64,000 nucleotides of DNA from Sphingomonas sp. S2-65 (GTDB lineage: Bacteria; Pseudomonadota; Alphaproteobacteria; Sphingomonadales; Sphingomonadaceae): the NCBI RefSeq assembly GCF_021513175.1, contig NZ_CP090953.1, positions 925,001 through 989,000 of the forward strand, in the 5' to 3' direction. The notes under the pieces were generated by a model that did no database searches, was not told the origin of the DNA, and worked only from the letters and a program-made list of their open reading frames with translations. The translations under genes were made by a program, and so were the position numbers. Positions 1-9,391 of this stretch are shown one piece after another. Numbering within the stretch: the stretch's first letter is position 1; each line of letters begins with the position of its first letter.

Positions 1-168
1 TGGCCGCCGAGAAGCGGCCGGCGCGCCGCCTTTCCCGAAGTGGACGCGGCGCGCTGGCTTGGTTTGGAAGAAGCCGAAACGGTGATCCTGCCGAGCCAAC
101 GCCCATTGCTGGACGCGGCTCGGCAGAAATTGCTGGAAGGTAGAGGGGTTACGGGCGCCGGATCGTGA
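1..168 (+). CDS. C-terminal end of a NUDIX hydrolase-like protein (partial)
   Basis: The frame is open from base 1 to a TGA at 166-168, so only the last 55 residues are present. They read [19 protein letters not shown], then a segment ending in LPSQRPLLDAARQKL. This tail (W-P-P-x-S-G, F-P-E-x-D-x-A-x-W, then I-L-P-x-Q-R-P-L-L) resembles the C-terminus of small bacterial NUDIX proteins that keep house on nucleotides. The NUDIX box itself would lie upstream of the window, so the assignment rests on the tail alone. The last 20 bases overlap the end of the convergent GH31 gene. Confidence 0.55.
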   Translation, partial: WPPRSGRRAAFPEVDAARWLGLEEAETVILPSQRPLLDAARQKLLEGRGVTGAGS

Positions 169-2998
169 TCGCCTTGCCGTCATAAACGACCGCCTGCGGC
201 CCGGTGTCGAAGCTCAGCGCGTTGGCCTTGTTCGGACCGTAGAAGCGCACCGAGATGCTGCGGCGCGCCGGCATCTTCTCATAGCTTCCCTGGCGCGCGC
301 CGATCGTCAGCGTGCCGCTGGCGTCGTTCCAGGTCACCGGAATCCGCGTGAACTGGCCCTTCTCATAGTCGCGGCTGGTGCCGTCATCCTCATAGACCGA
401 GAATTGGCCGTTCGCGCCGGTATAGACGTGGAGGACCAGCGGCCCGCCCTGCGCCTGCGCGGTATATTGAATGTCCGGCCCGGTCGGCACGATCGCGCCG
501 GCGCGGACGAACACCGGCATCCGCTCGCGCGGGGCCTCGGCCGTGACCGACTGGCCGCCCTTGAAGAAGCGGCCGCTTTCCAGCGCATACCAGCCGGTGC
601 CCGCCGGCAGATAGACGCTGCGCGAGCGCGCCTGGAACGCCGTCACCGGAGCGACGAGCAGCGACGGGCCGAACAGATATTGGTCGTCGACGTTCCAGCC
701 CTTGCGGTCCTGCGGGAAGTCCATGACCAGCCCGCGCATGATCGTGCCGTCCTTGAAGTGCGTGTCGGCACCCACGGTGTAGATATAGGGCAGCAGGCGG
801 TAGCGCAGCTTGTCGTACCACAGCATCGAATCATACATCGCCGGATCGCCCTTCGAGATCTCGTAGATCTCGCGGAACGGAGTCTCGCCATGGCTGCGGA
901 ACAGCGGCGAGAAGGCGCCGAACTGGAACCAGCGCAGGTTGAGCTCGCGCCATTCGGCGACCGCGTCGGGGCGCTGCTGGGTGTAGCGGTCCTCGACCGA
1001 GAAGCCGCCGATATCGTGCGTCCAGTTCGGGATGCCCGACATCGACAGGTTGACGCCCGCCGAAATCTGGTCGCGGAAATCCTCCCAGCGCGCGGCGACG
1101 TCGCCCGACCACAAAGCCGAGGAAGCGCGCTGCGTGCCGGCGAAGCCCGAGCGCGTCAGGATGAACGGACGCTTGTCGGGCACCGCCTTGCGCAGGCCCT
1201 CGGCAAAGCCATCGGCGTGGACGAGCGGGAAGGAATTGAACAGCTCGGCACCCGGCCCGATCGCCGTCGGCCCCATCCGCTGCTTGCGCTGGTCGATCGA
1301 CAGGTTCGAGTGGATGTCGGGCTCGGTCGCGTCCATCCACCAGGCGTCGAAGCCCTTGCTGACCAGCTTCTCGCGGACTTGGCGGAAATAGATCTGCCTC
1401 GCCTCGGGCGCATAGGGATCGTAATCGGTATTCTCATAGCCCGGACCGACCCAGTCCTTCTCATGCGCGTCGAGATTGCCGCGATAGAGATAGCCCTTGG
1501 CCGCCAGTTCCTTCGCATTGTCGGTGTTCGGGTAGAATTTGGGCCAGACCGAGATCATGATCCGCGCGTTCATCTTGTGGACGTCGTCGACCATCTTGTC
1601 GGGATCGGGGAAGCGCTTCTTGTCGAAGTCGTGGCTGCCCCACTGGTCCTCGGGCCAGTAGAACCAATCCTGGACGATGTTGTCGAGCGGGATCTGGCGG
1701 TTGCGATATTCGCGCACCACGCCGACGAGCTGGTCCTGGGTCTCGTAGCGCTGGCGGCTCTGCCAGAAGCCATAGGCCCATTTCGGCATCAGCGACGCCT
1801 TGCCAGTCAGCCCGCGATAGCCCGCGATGACCTCGTCCATGTTGCGACCGCCAACATAATAATAGTCGATCGAATGGCCGACTTCGGACGACATCCACAG
1901 CGAGTTGCGGTCCTGCTTGGGCAACGGATCGCTGTGGAAGAGCGCGAGATAGCCCGCATTGGGCTCCCACTCGATACGCAGGTTGACCGGCTTGCCCTTG
2001 GTCATCGGCAAGTCGATATTCTCGAACCACGGGTTCCAGTTCACCCGCCAGCCGTCATAGACCAGCTTGTTGTCGGCGAAGACCTTGATGTAGCTCGACG
2101 AATAGAGCCGGAACTTGTGGGTGCCGGTAACGTCCGGGTGGAGCGTGCCGGTCCACACCACATTCTGCTTGCCTACCACAACGCCGGCGGTGTTCTGCCC
2201 CGCATTCGCCGAAGCGATGGTCTTGGCCTTGGCGGCTGCAGGCCAATTGGCCTGGTCCTTGATGAACTGATAGTCGATGAACGCTTCCTGGCGCGTCACC
2301 GCGGGCTTGCCGTCGAGGAAATACTCGGCCTTCCAGCCCGGCTTGCCGCCGCTGGTGACCTTGAGCCCCTGGCCGACATGATCATAGGGCTTGGGATTGC
2401 CGAAGCGGCTGATCGAATTATTGTCCCACAGCAGCCCGTAGTTGCGCGTCGAGACCAGGAACGGGACGGCGATGTCCATATTGTGCTGGGCCAGTTCGAC
2501 GTCCTGGCCGTTATAGTTCATCTGGCGGAACTGGTGCTGGCCCAGGCCGTAAAAGCCCTCGTCGGTGCCGCGGTTGAACTGCTGCTGGGTCGCGAGGAAC
2601 GGTTTGTTCTCCACGGTCACCGGCGTGAAGCCGCGGCGGGTTTCGTCAAGCACCACCGTACCCGCGGCGTCGCGGAACTGGACATGGCCATCGCGCAGCC
2701 GGATTTCGGCGGAGGCACGCGCGGCCTTCACCGTCACCAGCCCGTTCGCCTGCGTCACCGTGAAGTCGCCATGCGGCTTCGCCACGACCATCAGGCTGGT
2801 CGGCAGGTTCAGGTCCTCGGCGGGCGAGGCCGTGACGCGGAAGCTGTCATCCCCATAGACGAGCACGCGGACGCGCTTGGCCGCGCCTTCGGCCGGGGTG
2901 ACGAGCACGCCGTTCGGCACACGCTCGACGGTCTGCGCGGCGGCAAGGCCGGGGGCCAGGGCAAGCGCTGCGGCAGCGCCGAGGAACCAGTGCTTCAC
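149..2998 (-). CDS. GH31 alpha-xylosidase with PA14 insert, secreted
   Basis: This 949-residue protein begins with a signal peptide (MKHWFLGAAAALALAPGLAAA). A GH31 N-terminal beta-sandwich follows, then a PA14-type insert at about residues 224-358, and a GH31 TIM barrel. The nucleophile motif WWMDATEPD lies at 553-561 (Asp556), and the likely acid/base is Asp633 in LWSGD. A PA14 insert is a known feature of xyloglucan alpha-xylosidases such as Cellvibrio Xyl31A, which remove non-reducing-end xylose from xylogluco-oligosaccharides. Downstream of GH35 and the TonB receptor, with a 43-base gap to GH35, it probably forms the end of a leftward operon acting in the periplasm. Specificity for xylose rather than glucose is inferred from architecture and context. 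Confidence 0.88.
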   Translation of the reverse strand: MKHWFLGAAAALALAPGLAAAQTVERVPNGVLVTPAEGAAKRVRVLVYGDDSFRVTASPAEDLNLPTSLMVVAKPHGDFTVTQANGLVTVKAARASAEIRLRDGHVQFRDAAGTVVLDETRRGFTPVTVENKPFLATQQQFNRGTDEGFYGLGQHQFRQMNYNGQDVELAQHNMDIAVPFLVSTRNYGLLWDNNSISRFGNPKPYDHVGQGLKVTSGGKPGWKAEYFLDGKPAVTRQEAFIDYQFIKDQANWPAAAKAKTIASANAGQNTAGVVVGKQNVVWTGTLHPDVTGTHKFRLYSSSYIKVFADNKLVYDGWRVNWNPWFENIDLPMTKGKPVNLRIEWEPNAGYLALFHSDPLPKQDRNSLWMSSEVGHSIDYYYVGGRNMDEVIAGYRGLTGKASLMPKWAYGFWQSRQRYETQDQLVGVVREYRNRQIPLDNIVQDWFYWPEDQWGSHDFDKKRFPDPDKMVDDVHKMNARIMISVWPKFYPNTDNAKELAAKGYLYRGNLDAHEKDWVGPGYENTDYDPYAPEARQIYFRQVREKLVSKGFDAWWMDATEPDIHSNLSIDQRKQRMGPTAIGPGAELFNSFPLVHADGFAEGLRKAVPDKRPFILTRSGFAGTQRASSALWSGDVAARWEDFRDQISAGVNLSMSGIPNWTHDIGGFSVEDRYTQQRPDAVAEWRELNLRWFQFGAFSPLFRSHGETPFREIYEISKGDPAMYDSMLWYDKLRYRLLPYIYTVGADTHFKDGTIMRGLVMDFPQDRKGWNVDDQYLFGPSLLVAPVTAFQARSRSVYLPAGTGWYALESGRFFKGGQSVTAEAPRERMPVFVRAGAIVPTGPDIQYTAQAQGGPLVLHVYTGANGQFSVYEDDGTSRDYEKGQFTRIPVTWNDASGTLTIGARQGSYEKMPARRSISVRFYGPNKANALSFDTGPQAVVYDGKAITIRRP

Positions 2999-3041
2999 GA
3001 TCTCGAACTCCTTCGTTGTTTCGTTTCGCCGGCCAGCCGGC

Positions 3042-4673
3042 TCAGCGATAGGTTCCCATCGTCACCTTCAGCAGCACAGGCTTGTCGGTGAAGTTGAACC
3101 CATAGTCGATCTGGTCGCCGTTCCAGCGACGCGACATCCGCCATTGGCCGCCGACGAACGTGCCTTCCTCGGCACTGACGATCTGCGTGGCCTGCTTCCC
3201 CTCGGCCAGGCCGATGCGCATGCGGACGTGCCGGCCGGTCATCAGGAAGGTGTCGGGACCGAGCTGCGCGACCAGCGCGCCGCCCTCGGGCTGGTCGGCC
3301 ATCGGATGCTTGTCCTGCTTGAGCCAGGTCCAGCTCGCCTCGCCCATCTGCCAATGGCCATATTGCACGCTCACCCGCCAGCGGCCGAGGACCTGCGACT
3401 GGTCCTTGCCGTCGCTGCCCTTGGTGGTGCCCCAGGTTGGGTTCTCGAACGCGATCCGCGCCCAGTCGCGCGCGATCGGGTGGAACAGGCCATAGGGATC
3501 GGCGAAGGCCGCGACGGTCGCGTCGTCGAAGCTCTTGGCGCCCAGCGGGTAATTGAAGAAGCCGGTCTCATCCATGCCGAACGGCGCGAAGCCGATCGCG
3601 CCATGGCCCAAGGCCGGCCACAGGAAGCGGCCATATTCTGCCGCGTTGCCGATCTCGGGCACCATCAGCGCATTGTCGGGCTTGGCATAAGCCGCGAGGA
3701 AGCCGGTCACCTGCTCGGGATTGCGATTGTAGATGTCGGGCGCGATCAGGTCGAGCGCGGGCGCCGCGACCTTCCAAATCGGCATCACGTCCCAATTGGG
3801 CCCACCCGAAGGCCCTGCCCCCTTGGCCGGGTCGAAGGCGTCGCCCAATGCGGCGTTCACATACATCGGCAGCGGCTTCACCGCTTTGCCCGCCGCGGCG
3901 ATCTCGCCAATATATTTGGCGTAATACCAGGTGTTGAAATAGCGGTCGGCATTGGCGCCGAAGACTGCGCTCCAATTGCCCGGACGCTTGTTCATCGCCT
4001 TGAGCAATGCCGCGGGCACCGGCCCGGCGAACAGCTTCTGCGCTGCCGGCGAATGATCGCGGTCCAGCCCATAGCTGCCGCTTTCATTCTCGGGCTGCAC
4101 CATGATGACGGTGTTCTGCGGATCGATCCGCTTGAGGTGCGTGATCAATGCGACGAAGGCGCGCTTGTCGGCCTCCAGCGTCGCGCGGCCATGCGGGCTG
4201 ATCACGTAATGCGGGCTGCCATCGGGCTTGGTCATCCGCGCGAAGCGGCGCGTGTCCGATTTCACCCAGGCCGGCGCATAGGTGTTGCCGGTATTCTTCC
4301 AGCTGGCGAACCACAGCAGCACCAGCCGCATGTCGTTGGCGCGCGCCTGCGCGACCAGCGTGTCGACATAGGAAAAGTCGAACTGCCCCTCGACCGGCTC
4401 GACCTGTTCCCAGGCGACCGGGATCTCCAGCGTATTGGCGTGGATCCGCTTCAGGAACGGCCACACCTTGGGCAAGGCGTCGGGATAGTTGCTCGAATTA
4501 TTGGCCTGCGCGCCGAGCATCAGGAACGGCGCACCGTCCACAATCAGCGCATGCTTGCCGTTGCGCGTGGCGATGTGCGGCACATCCTGCGCCGCCGCCG
4601 CGATCGGTGCGGCGGCGGCGGTGAGGCAAAGAAGTGCCGAGGCCAGGCGGAGAGATTTGGTCATCGCTGGCAC
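3042..4673 (-). CDS. GH35 beta-galactosidase (Bgl35A-like, DUF5597 type), secreted
   Basis: This 543-residue secreted protein has a signal peptide ending near AAAAQD and a TIM barrel starting at FLMLGAQANNSSNYP. The likely acid/base is Glu197 in QPENESG and the likely nucleophile Glu340 in VPEIGNA. The C-terminal beta-domain is that of DUF5597-type GH35 enzymes. Cellvibrio Bgl35A, in a GH31/GH35/TonB xyloglucan locus, removes galactose from xyloglucan side chains, and the same neighbours occur here. The listed start is GTG with an AGGGG stretch just upstream; an ATG three codons in (4664) is equally possible. The gap to the TonB receptor stop is 14 bases, so co-transcription is likely. Confidence 0.85.
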   Translation of the reverse strand: MPAMTKSLRLASALLCLTAAAAPIAAAAQDVPHIATRNGKHALIVDGAPFLMLGAQANNSSNYPDALPKVWPFLKRIHANTLEIPVAWEQVEPVEGQFDFSYVDTLVAQARANDMRLVLLWFASWKNTGNTYAPAWVKSDTRRFARMTKPDGSPHYVISPHGRATLEADKRAFVALITHLKRIDPQNTVIMVQPENESGSYGLDRDHSPAAQKLFAGPVPAALLKAMNKRPGNWSAVFGANADRYFNTWYYAKYIGEIAAAGKAVKPLPMYVNAALGDAFDPAKGAGPSGGPNWDVMPIWKVAAPALDLIAPDIYNRNPEQVTGFLAAYAKPDNALMVPEIGNAAEYGRFLWPALGHGAIGFAPFGMDETGFFNYPLGAKSFDDATVAAFADPYGLFHPIARDWARIAFENPTWGTTKGSDGKDQSQVLGRWRVSVQYGHWQMGEASWTWLKQDKHPMADQPEGGALVAQLGPDTFLMTGRHVRMRIGLAEGKQATQIVSAEEGTFVGGQWRMSRRWNGDQIDYGFNFTDKPVLLKVTMGTYR

Positions 4674-4687
4674 TCGGCCCCTCTGGT

Positions 4688-7543
4688 TCAGTTGCGGATG
4701 CGGAAGGTCAGGCCGACCCGGCGATCTTCCAGGCGGATGAAGCGCGGGTTGGTCTCGACATTCTGATAGCTCTCCTGCCGCTGGCGCAGCAAGTTCACCG
4801 CGTCGATCGTCAGCGACACCTTGGGCGAGAAGTCGTACGAGATCGATGCATCGAGCTGGCCGTAAGCCTTGCGATAGATCGGCACGCCGCCGGTGCCGTT
4901 GCCCGCCACCGTCTCGAGATAATCGTCGCGCCAGTTATACGCCGCACGCGCGGTGAAGCCGTATTTCTCGTACATGCCGATCAGGTTGTAGCTCCACTTG
5001 GACAGGCCCTGGAGCGGCGTCGAGACGCTCTCGCCGCCGACCAGCGTACCGCCGCTGCCCGGGGCATCGGAGTCCGCATAGGTCAGATTGGCCTGGACGC
5101 CGAAGCCCGACAGCGGACCCGGCAGGAAGTCGAAGAAGGTGTTGCCACCGATCTCGAAGCCCTTGACCGATCCGTTGGTGCCGTTGAGCCGCCCGGTATA
5201 TTGGAACGTCTGCGCCGCGCCGTTCGGCACCGCATATTGCACGTCGAAGACCGAGTCATAGATGAAGTTGGTCAGGTCCTTGTAGAAGACCGTGCCGTAG
5301 ACCAGCGTGCCCGGCTTGGCATACCATTCCAGCGCCGCGTCGATCTGCTTGCTCTCTTCGGGCTTGAGCAGCGGGTTGCCGCCCGAACCGGTCCGCGTCG
5401 TCGGGATGTACCCCGTCACCGTGCCGTCCGGCGCCGTCGTCTGGTTGTAGTTGAGCGACAGCGAGCGGATCGCGCGCAGATCGCCGAACGCCGGACGCGC
5501 CATCGCCTTGCCCGCCGCGAAGCGCGCCTGGAGATTGTCGGTGATGTGCGCGCGCAGGTTCAGCGTCGGCAGGACCTTGGTATAATCCTGGTCGGCGTTG
5601 AACGGCTGGTCGACCGTCAGCTGCGCGGTGCCCGGCAGCAGGTCGGGGCGATAGGTCAGCCGCGTGCTGCCGATCGCCTCGTTCTTGGTCTTGATGACAC
5701 GCACACCGATATTGCCGTCGATCGGACCCGCTTCGAAGCGCGCCATCACATAGCCGGCGTACGTGTTTTCCTTCTGCGTGTTGATGTCCTGCGAGCCGTA
5801 ATCGGTCAGCCCGCGGCCGACCACGCTCTGGAACAGCCCAGCGACGGTGCCTTCGTTCAGCACCGACATGCCCACGAACGGCACGTTGCCGACGCTCGTG
5901 CTGTCACCGTGGAAGAAGTCGTTCGCGAAGGGATTGTTGATCGCCCGGAACCGAGGATCGTCAAGCCCGGCGGTGCCGATGGCGCCCGACCAGCTATAAG
6001 GCGTGCTGCGGTTGATGGCGCTGCGGTCGGTCACCCGCCCGCCCACCGAGATGCTCTTCAGGAAGCCTTCCTCGAAGTCCCAGGTAAGGTCGGCGCGCGC
6101 GGTCTTCTGCTCCGCGTCGCTGTTTTCCTTGTGATCCATCAGCGCGGTCACGCGGTAGGTGTTGATAGCGCTGATCGGCGCCGAACCGGGGAGCCCGCCA
6201 AAGCTGATCTGCGGCAGATCGCCGGACAGATCGATGGCATAGGACGCGAGATCGCGCTGGTTGAATGCAGTGTAGCTGCGGTTCTCGAACTTCGCCTTAA
6301 CATACTGAAGATCGACGTTTAGCCGCAGCCGATCGTTGATCTTCCACTTCATGCCGCCCGAAAAGTCGGTCGTCTCGCTTTCGTTGTAAGAAAGCTGGCT
6401 GTTGTTGGCGAGGTTGAGCTGGTTGCGGTTGTCGTAGGTCGGCGGGAGCGACCAGTCGGGCGTGAAGCCCGAGAAGCCGCCGGACTGGAACACGCCGTCC
6501 TCGTCGAACTGGAAACCGGGCAGCGGCGCCAGGCCGGCAAGACCGACCGCGTCGGTGCCGCGCGTGACGAACGAGGTGTAGTTCGGCGTCTCGATATAAT
6601 ATTCGGAGCGCAGCCCGGTCGCGTAGAACTCCAGATCGTCGTTCGGCGCCCATTGCAGCGCGCCGTAATAGCCCTTCCGCTCACGCTCGCCATAGGTGAT
6701 GCCGATGCCGGCGCCGACCGGCACCGAACGGCTGGTGCCGTCGATCGCGGTGGTGCTGCGATACGGCTCGATCACCAGTTCGTCGGTCCGGAACGCGCCG
6801 CCGAAATAGGAGGCGTCGAACAGGATGCCGATGTCGCCGATGCCGGTGTTCCAGCGCTTGCTGATCAGGCCCGACGCATTGAACTTGGTGTCGCCCACCA
6901 GGTCGTAATTGTTGGCGCCCACCGTGGCGGCGACCAGCCAGTCGGTGCCCCGCTCGTCGAACGGCATGCGCGTGCGCAGGTTGACGGTGCCGCCGATGCC
7001 GCCCTCGATCAGCTCGGCCGAGGGGTTCTTGTAGACGTCTACGCCGGCGAGCAGCTCGGACGGCACGTCCTCGAAGCTCAGCGAGCGCCCGCCCGAGCCG
7101 CTAAACGCGTCGCGACCGTTGATCTCGGTGCGAACCTGGGTCAGGCCGCGGATCGCGATGCCCGATCCTTCGCCGCGGTTGCGGGTGATCTGGATGCCCG
7201 AGATGCGCTGCAGCGTCTCGGCAACGTTCTTGTCGGGCAGCTTGCCGATGTCGATCGCGGTGATCGAGTCCACGAACTGATCGGCGTTCTGCTTGATCGC
7301 CTGCGCCGACTGAAGCGAGGCACGAAGGCCCGTGACAACGATGTCATCGGTTTCCGCGACATCGGCTTCGGCCTGGGTCGCGCCCGTGCGCGGTGGCACT
7401 TCCTGGCCGGCGGTCACCGCGGCGTCCTGCGCGCTGGCGGACGCGCCGTCGCCGGCAACGGCCTGTGCCATCGCCCCCGGCGCAACGCCCAGCGCCGCTA
7501 CCGAGACGCCGAGCATCAGCGCACGGCGAAGCGTCATTTCCAT
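4688..7543 (-). CDS. TonB-dependent receptor, probable xylogluco-oligosaccharide importer
   Basis: This is an outer-membrane TonB-dependent receptor. A signal peptide (RRALMLGVSVAALG, cleaved near GAMAQ) is followed by a low-complexity linker, a TonB-box-like DDIVVTG segment and a plug domain with IDIGKLPDKNVAETLQRISG and GIAIRG motifs. A long beta-barrel ends in GLTFRIRN. This receptor type is common in sphingomonads and Caulobacter beside sugar-degrading enzymes and a tryptophan-halogenase-like protein, as here. I chose ATG 7543 because AGGA lies nine bases upstream. An in-frame ATG at 7576 with GAGGA before it is a real alternative, and the frame stays open to 7762. The substrate is inferred from GH31, GH35 and GH74 alongside. 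Confidence 0.88.
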   Translation of the reverse strand: MEMTLRRALMLGVSVAALGVAPGAMAQAVAGDGASASAQDAAVTAGQEVPPRTGATQAEADVAETDDIVVTGLRASLQSAQAIKQNADQFVDSITAIDIGKLPDKNVAETLQRISGIQITRNRGEGSGIAIRGLTQVRTEINGRDAFSGSGGRSLSFEDVPSELLAGVDVYKNPSAELIEGGIGGTVNLRTRMPFDERGTDWLVAATVGANNYDLVGDTKFNASGLISKRWNTGIGDIGILFDASYFGGAFRTDELVIEPYRSTTAIDGTSRSVPVGAGIGITYGERERKGYYGALQWAPNDDLEFYATGLRSEYYIETPNYTSFVTRGTDAVGLAGLAPLPGFQFDEDGVFQSGGFSGFTPDWSLPPTYDNRNQLNLANNSQLSYNESETTDFSGGMKWKINDRLRLNVDLQYVKAKFENRSYTAFNQRDLASYAIDLSGDLPQISFGGLPGSAPISAINTYRVTALMDHKENSDAEQKTARADLTWDFEEGFLKSISVGGRVTDRSAINRSTPYSWSGAIGTAGLDDPRFRAINNPFANDFFHGDSTSVGNVPFVGMSVLNEGTVAGLFQSVVGRGLTDYGSQDINTQKENTYAGYVMARFEAGPIDGNIGVRVIKTKNEAIGSTRLTYRPDLLPGTAQLTVDQPFNADQDYTKVLPTLNLRAHITDNLQARFAAGKAMARPAFGDLRAIRSLSLNYNQTTAPDGTVTGYIPTTRTGSGGNPLLKPEESKQIDAALEWYAKPGTLVYGTVFYKDLTNFIYDSVFDVQYAVPNGAAQTFQYTGRLNGTNGSVKGFEIGGNTFFDFLPGPLSGFGVQANLTYADSDAPGSGGTLVGGESVSTPLQGLSKWSYNLIGMYEKYGFTARAAYNWRDDYLETVAGNGTGGVPIYRKAYGQLDASISYDFSPKVSLTIDAVNLLRQRQESYQNVETNPRFIRLEDRRVGLTFRIRN

Positions 7544-7772
7544 CAACTTGTTCCTTTGTTCGGCTGTCGAGCCCATCGCTTCATCCTCCCCAGAGCCGCC
7601 GATAACGAGCGCACGCCGCACTGGCGCTGCATCGATGCCGGACGCTGATTGAAGAGAAGCGAGCCGTGATCGCAGCTTCGCAGCACTAGGAACTCGCCTC
7701 TCCTGCCCGTCCCCTCTGTTCTGTGCACAGGCATCTGCCTGTCGGAGGACGTTGAGCAACATAGGGGCTACA

Positions 7773-7786
7773 CGGTACCGGTAACA
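7773..7786. promoter_or_regulatory. LacI-type operator candidate between divergent xyloglucan arms
   Basis: The sequence CGGTACCGGTAACA is an imperfect palindrome centred on CG (five of seven pairs match, with an eight-base perfect core TACCGGTA). A CG-centred palindrome of this size is the usual form of LacI-family operators. It lies between the TonB receptor start and the halogenase-like gene, where one repressor could control both directions. No LacI gene is in the window. The rest of the 297-base gap shows no further gene. Confidence 0.4.
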
Positions 7787-7840
7787 TCGTCTACAAAAAT
7801 TTCACCCAGATATGAAAACCGCGCGGCGCTTGCGGCAGCG

Positions 7841-9385
7841 GTGGAATGGGAGAGGAGAAGCGATTTGCCTTTCGCGCCAATCACTAAGGTGCTGATCGTC
7901 GGTGGTGGAACTGCGGGCTGGATCGCCGCGGCGACGCTCGCACGGCTGCTCCAGGACCAGCCTTGCCGGATCGAGCTGGTCGAGTCGGACGCGATCGGAA
8001 CGGTCGGCGTCGGGGAAGCGACGATCCCGCCGATCCTCGAGCTCAACAAGGTTCTGGGGATCAACGAGAACGTCTTCATCCAGCGCACCCAGGCGACCTT
8101 CAAGCTCGGCATCGAGTTCGTCGGCTGGAAAGAGGAAGGCGCCCGCTACTTCCATCCCTTCGGCCGCTATGGCGCCGATGTCGGCCATGTCGACTTTGCC
8201 CATTACTGGCGCCGCCTGCAGCACGAGACTGGAGCGGAAGCCGGCACGCTGGAGGACTATAGCCTCCCCACCGTCGCGGCGCGGGCGGGCAAGTTCATGC
8301 GCCCCGATCCCAATCCCAAGAATGTGCTGTCCAACCTTGCCTACGCCTTCCATTTCGATGCCAGCCTCTATGCCCGCTTCCTGCGCGACTATGCCGAGGG
8401 ACTGGGCGTGGTCCGGCACGAGGGCCGCGTGGTCGACGGCGAACTGGACGCGCGCGGCTTCGTCGCGGCGGTCCGGCTCGACGATGGCCGCCGGCTGGAT
8501 GCCGAGCTGTTCGTCGATTGCTCGGGGTTTCGCGGGCTGCTGATCGAGCAGCTTCTCGGCACCGGCTATGAGGATTGGAGCCACTGGCTGCCCTGCGACC
8601 GCGCCGTCGCCGTGCCTTCGGAGAATGTCGGCCCTCCGCCCCCATTCACCCGTTCCACCGCGCGGGCGGCCGGGTGGCAATGGCGCATCCCGCTGCAGCA
8701 TCGCACCGGCAACGGCCATGTCTATTGCAGTGACCATGTCAGCGACGACGACGCGTGCAGGGTCCTGCTCGCGAACCTGGAAGGGCGGCCGCTCGCCGAT
8801 CCGAAGCTCCTGCGCTTCACCACCGGCCGCCGCCGCCAGTTCTGGAACCGCAACGTGGTGGCGCTCGGCCTCGCCGGCGGCTTCATGGAGCCGCTGGAAT
8901 CGACCAGCATCCACCTGATCCAGAGCGCGCTGACGCGGCTGATGACGATGTTCCCCGACACCGGATTTGCGCAGGCCGATATTGACCAGTTCAACCGCGC
9001 CTCCGCGCTCGAGTACGAGCGGATCCGCGACTTCCTGATCTTGCACTATGCCGCCAACCAACGGACCGGCATGCCGTTCTGGGACCGCTGCCGAACCATG
9101 GCGATCCCCGACAGCCTTGCGGACAAGATCGAGCTCTACCGCAGTCGCGGCCGTTTCTTCCGCTTCGAGGACGAGCTGTTCACGACGACGAGCTGGCAGG
9201 CAGTGTTCGAGGGCCAGGGTGTCACTCCGGCGGGCTTCGACCCCATGGCCTCCGGCGTCCCGCTCGATCAGCTGCGCTCGACGCTGGCGCGGATGCGGGA
9301 CACGCTGCGCCGCGGTGCCGATGCCATGCCCACTCATGGCGACTTCATCGCGCGAAATTGCGCGGCCCCACCCCTTCAGAGCTGA
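7841..9385 (+). CDS. tryptophan 7-halogenase-like flavoprotein
   Basis: This 514-residue flavoprotein belongs to the flavin-dependent tryptophan halogenase family. It has the FAD-binding GGGTAGW motif at 21-27, a conserved lysine in TFKLGIEF (Lys88, matching the chloramine lysine of PrnA), the family hallmark WQWRIP at 279-284, and GGFMEPLEST around Glu350. All expected catalytic motifs look intact. In sphingomonads and Caulobacter such genes repeatedly sit beside TonB receptors for sugars, where their substrate is unknown, so halogenation of tryptophan should not be assumed. ATG 7841 has weak ribosome-binding signals. An in-frame TTG at 7865 sits behind GGAGAGGAG and would start just before the Rossmann motif. 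The next gene begins seven bases after the stop. Confidence 0.85.
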   Translation: MEWERRSDLPFAPITKVLIVGGGTAGWIAAATLARLLQDQPCRIELVESDAIGTVGVGEATIPPILELNKVLGINENVFIQRTQATFKLGIEFVGWKEEGARYFHPFGRYGADVGHVDFAHYWRRLQHETGAEAGTLEDYSLPTVAARAGKFMRPDPNPKNVLSNLAYAFHFDASLYARFLRDYAEGLGVVRHEGRVVDGELDARGFVAAVRLDDGRRLDAELFVDCSGFRGLLIEQLLGTGYEDWSHWLPCDRAVAVPSENVGPPPPFTRSTARAAGWQWRIPLQHRTGNGHVYCSDHVSDDDACRVLLANLEGRPLADPKLLRFTTGRRRQFWNRNVVALGLAGGFMEPLESTSIHLIQSALTRLMTMFPDTGFAQADIDQFNRASALEYERIRDFLILHYAANQRTGMPFWDRCRTMAIPDSLADKIELYRSRGRFFRFEDELFTTTSWQAVFEGQGVTPAGFDPMASGVPLDQLRSTLARMRDTLRRGADAMPTHGDFIARNCAAPPLQS

Positions 9386-9391
9386 TCCGAC

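Noticed and set aside
404-3091. Very long open frame opposite the GH31 gene
   Set aside because: It is the antisense shadow of a GC-rich gene; the product is a low-complexity Arg/Ala/Leu/Asp/Val mixture with no domain, whereas the other strand has clear GH31 motifs.
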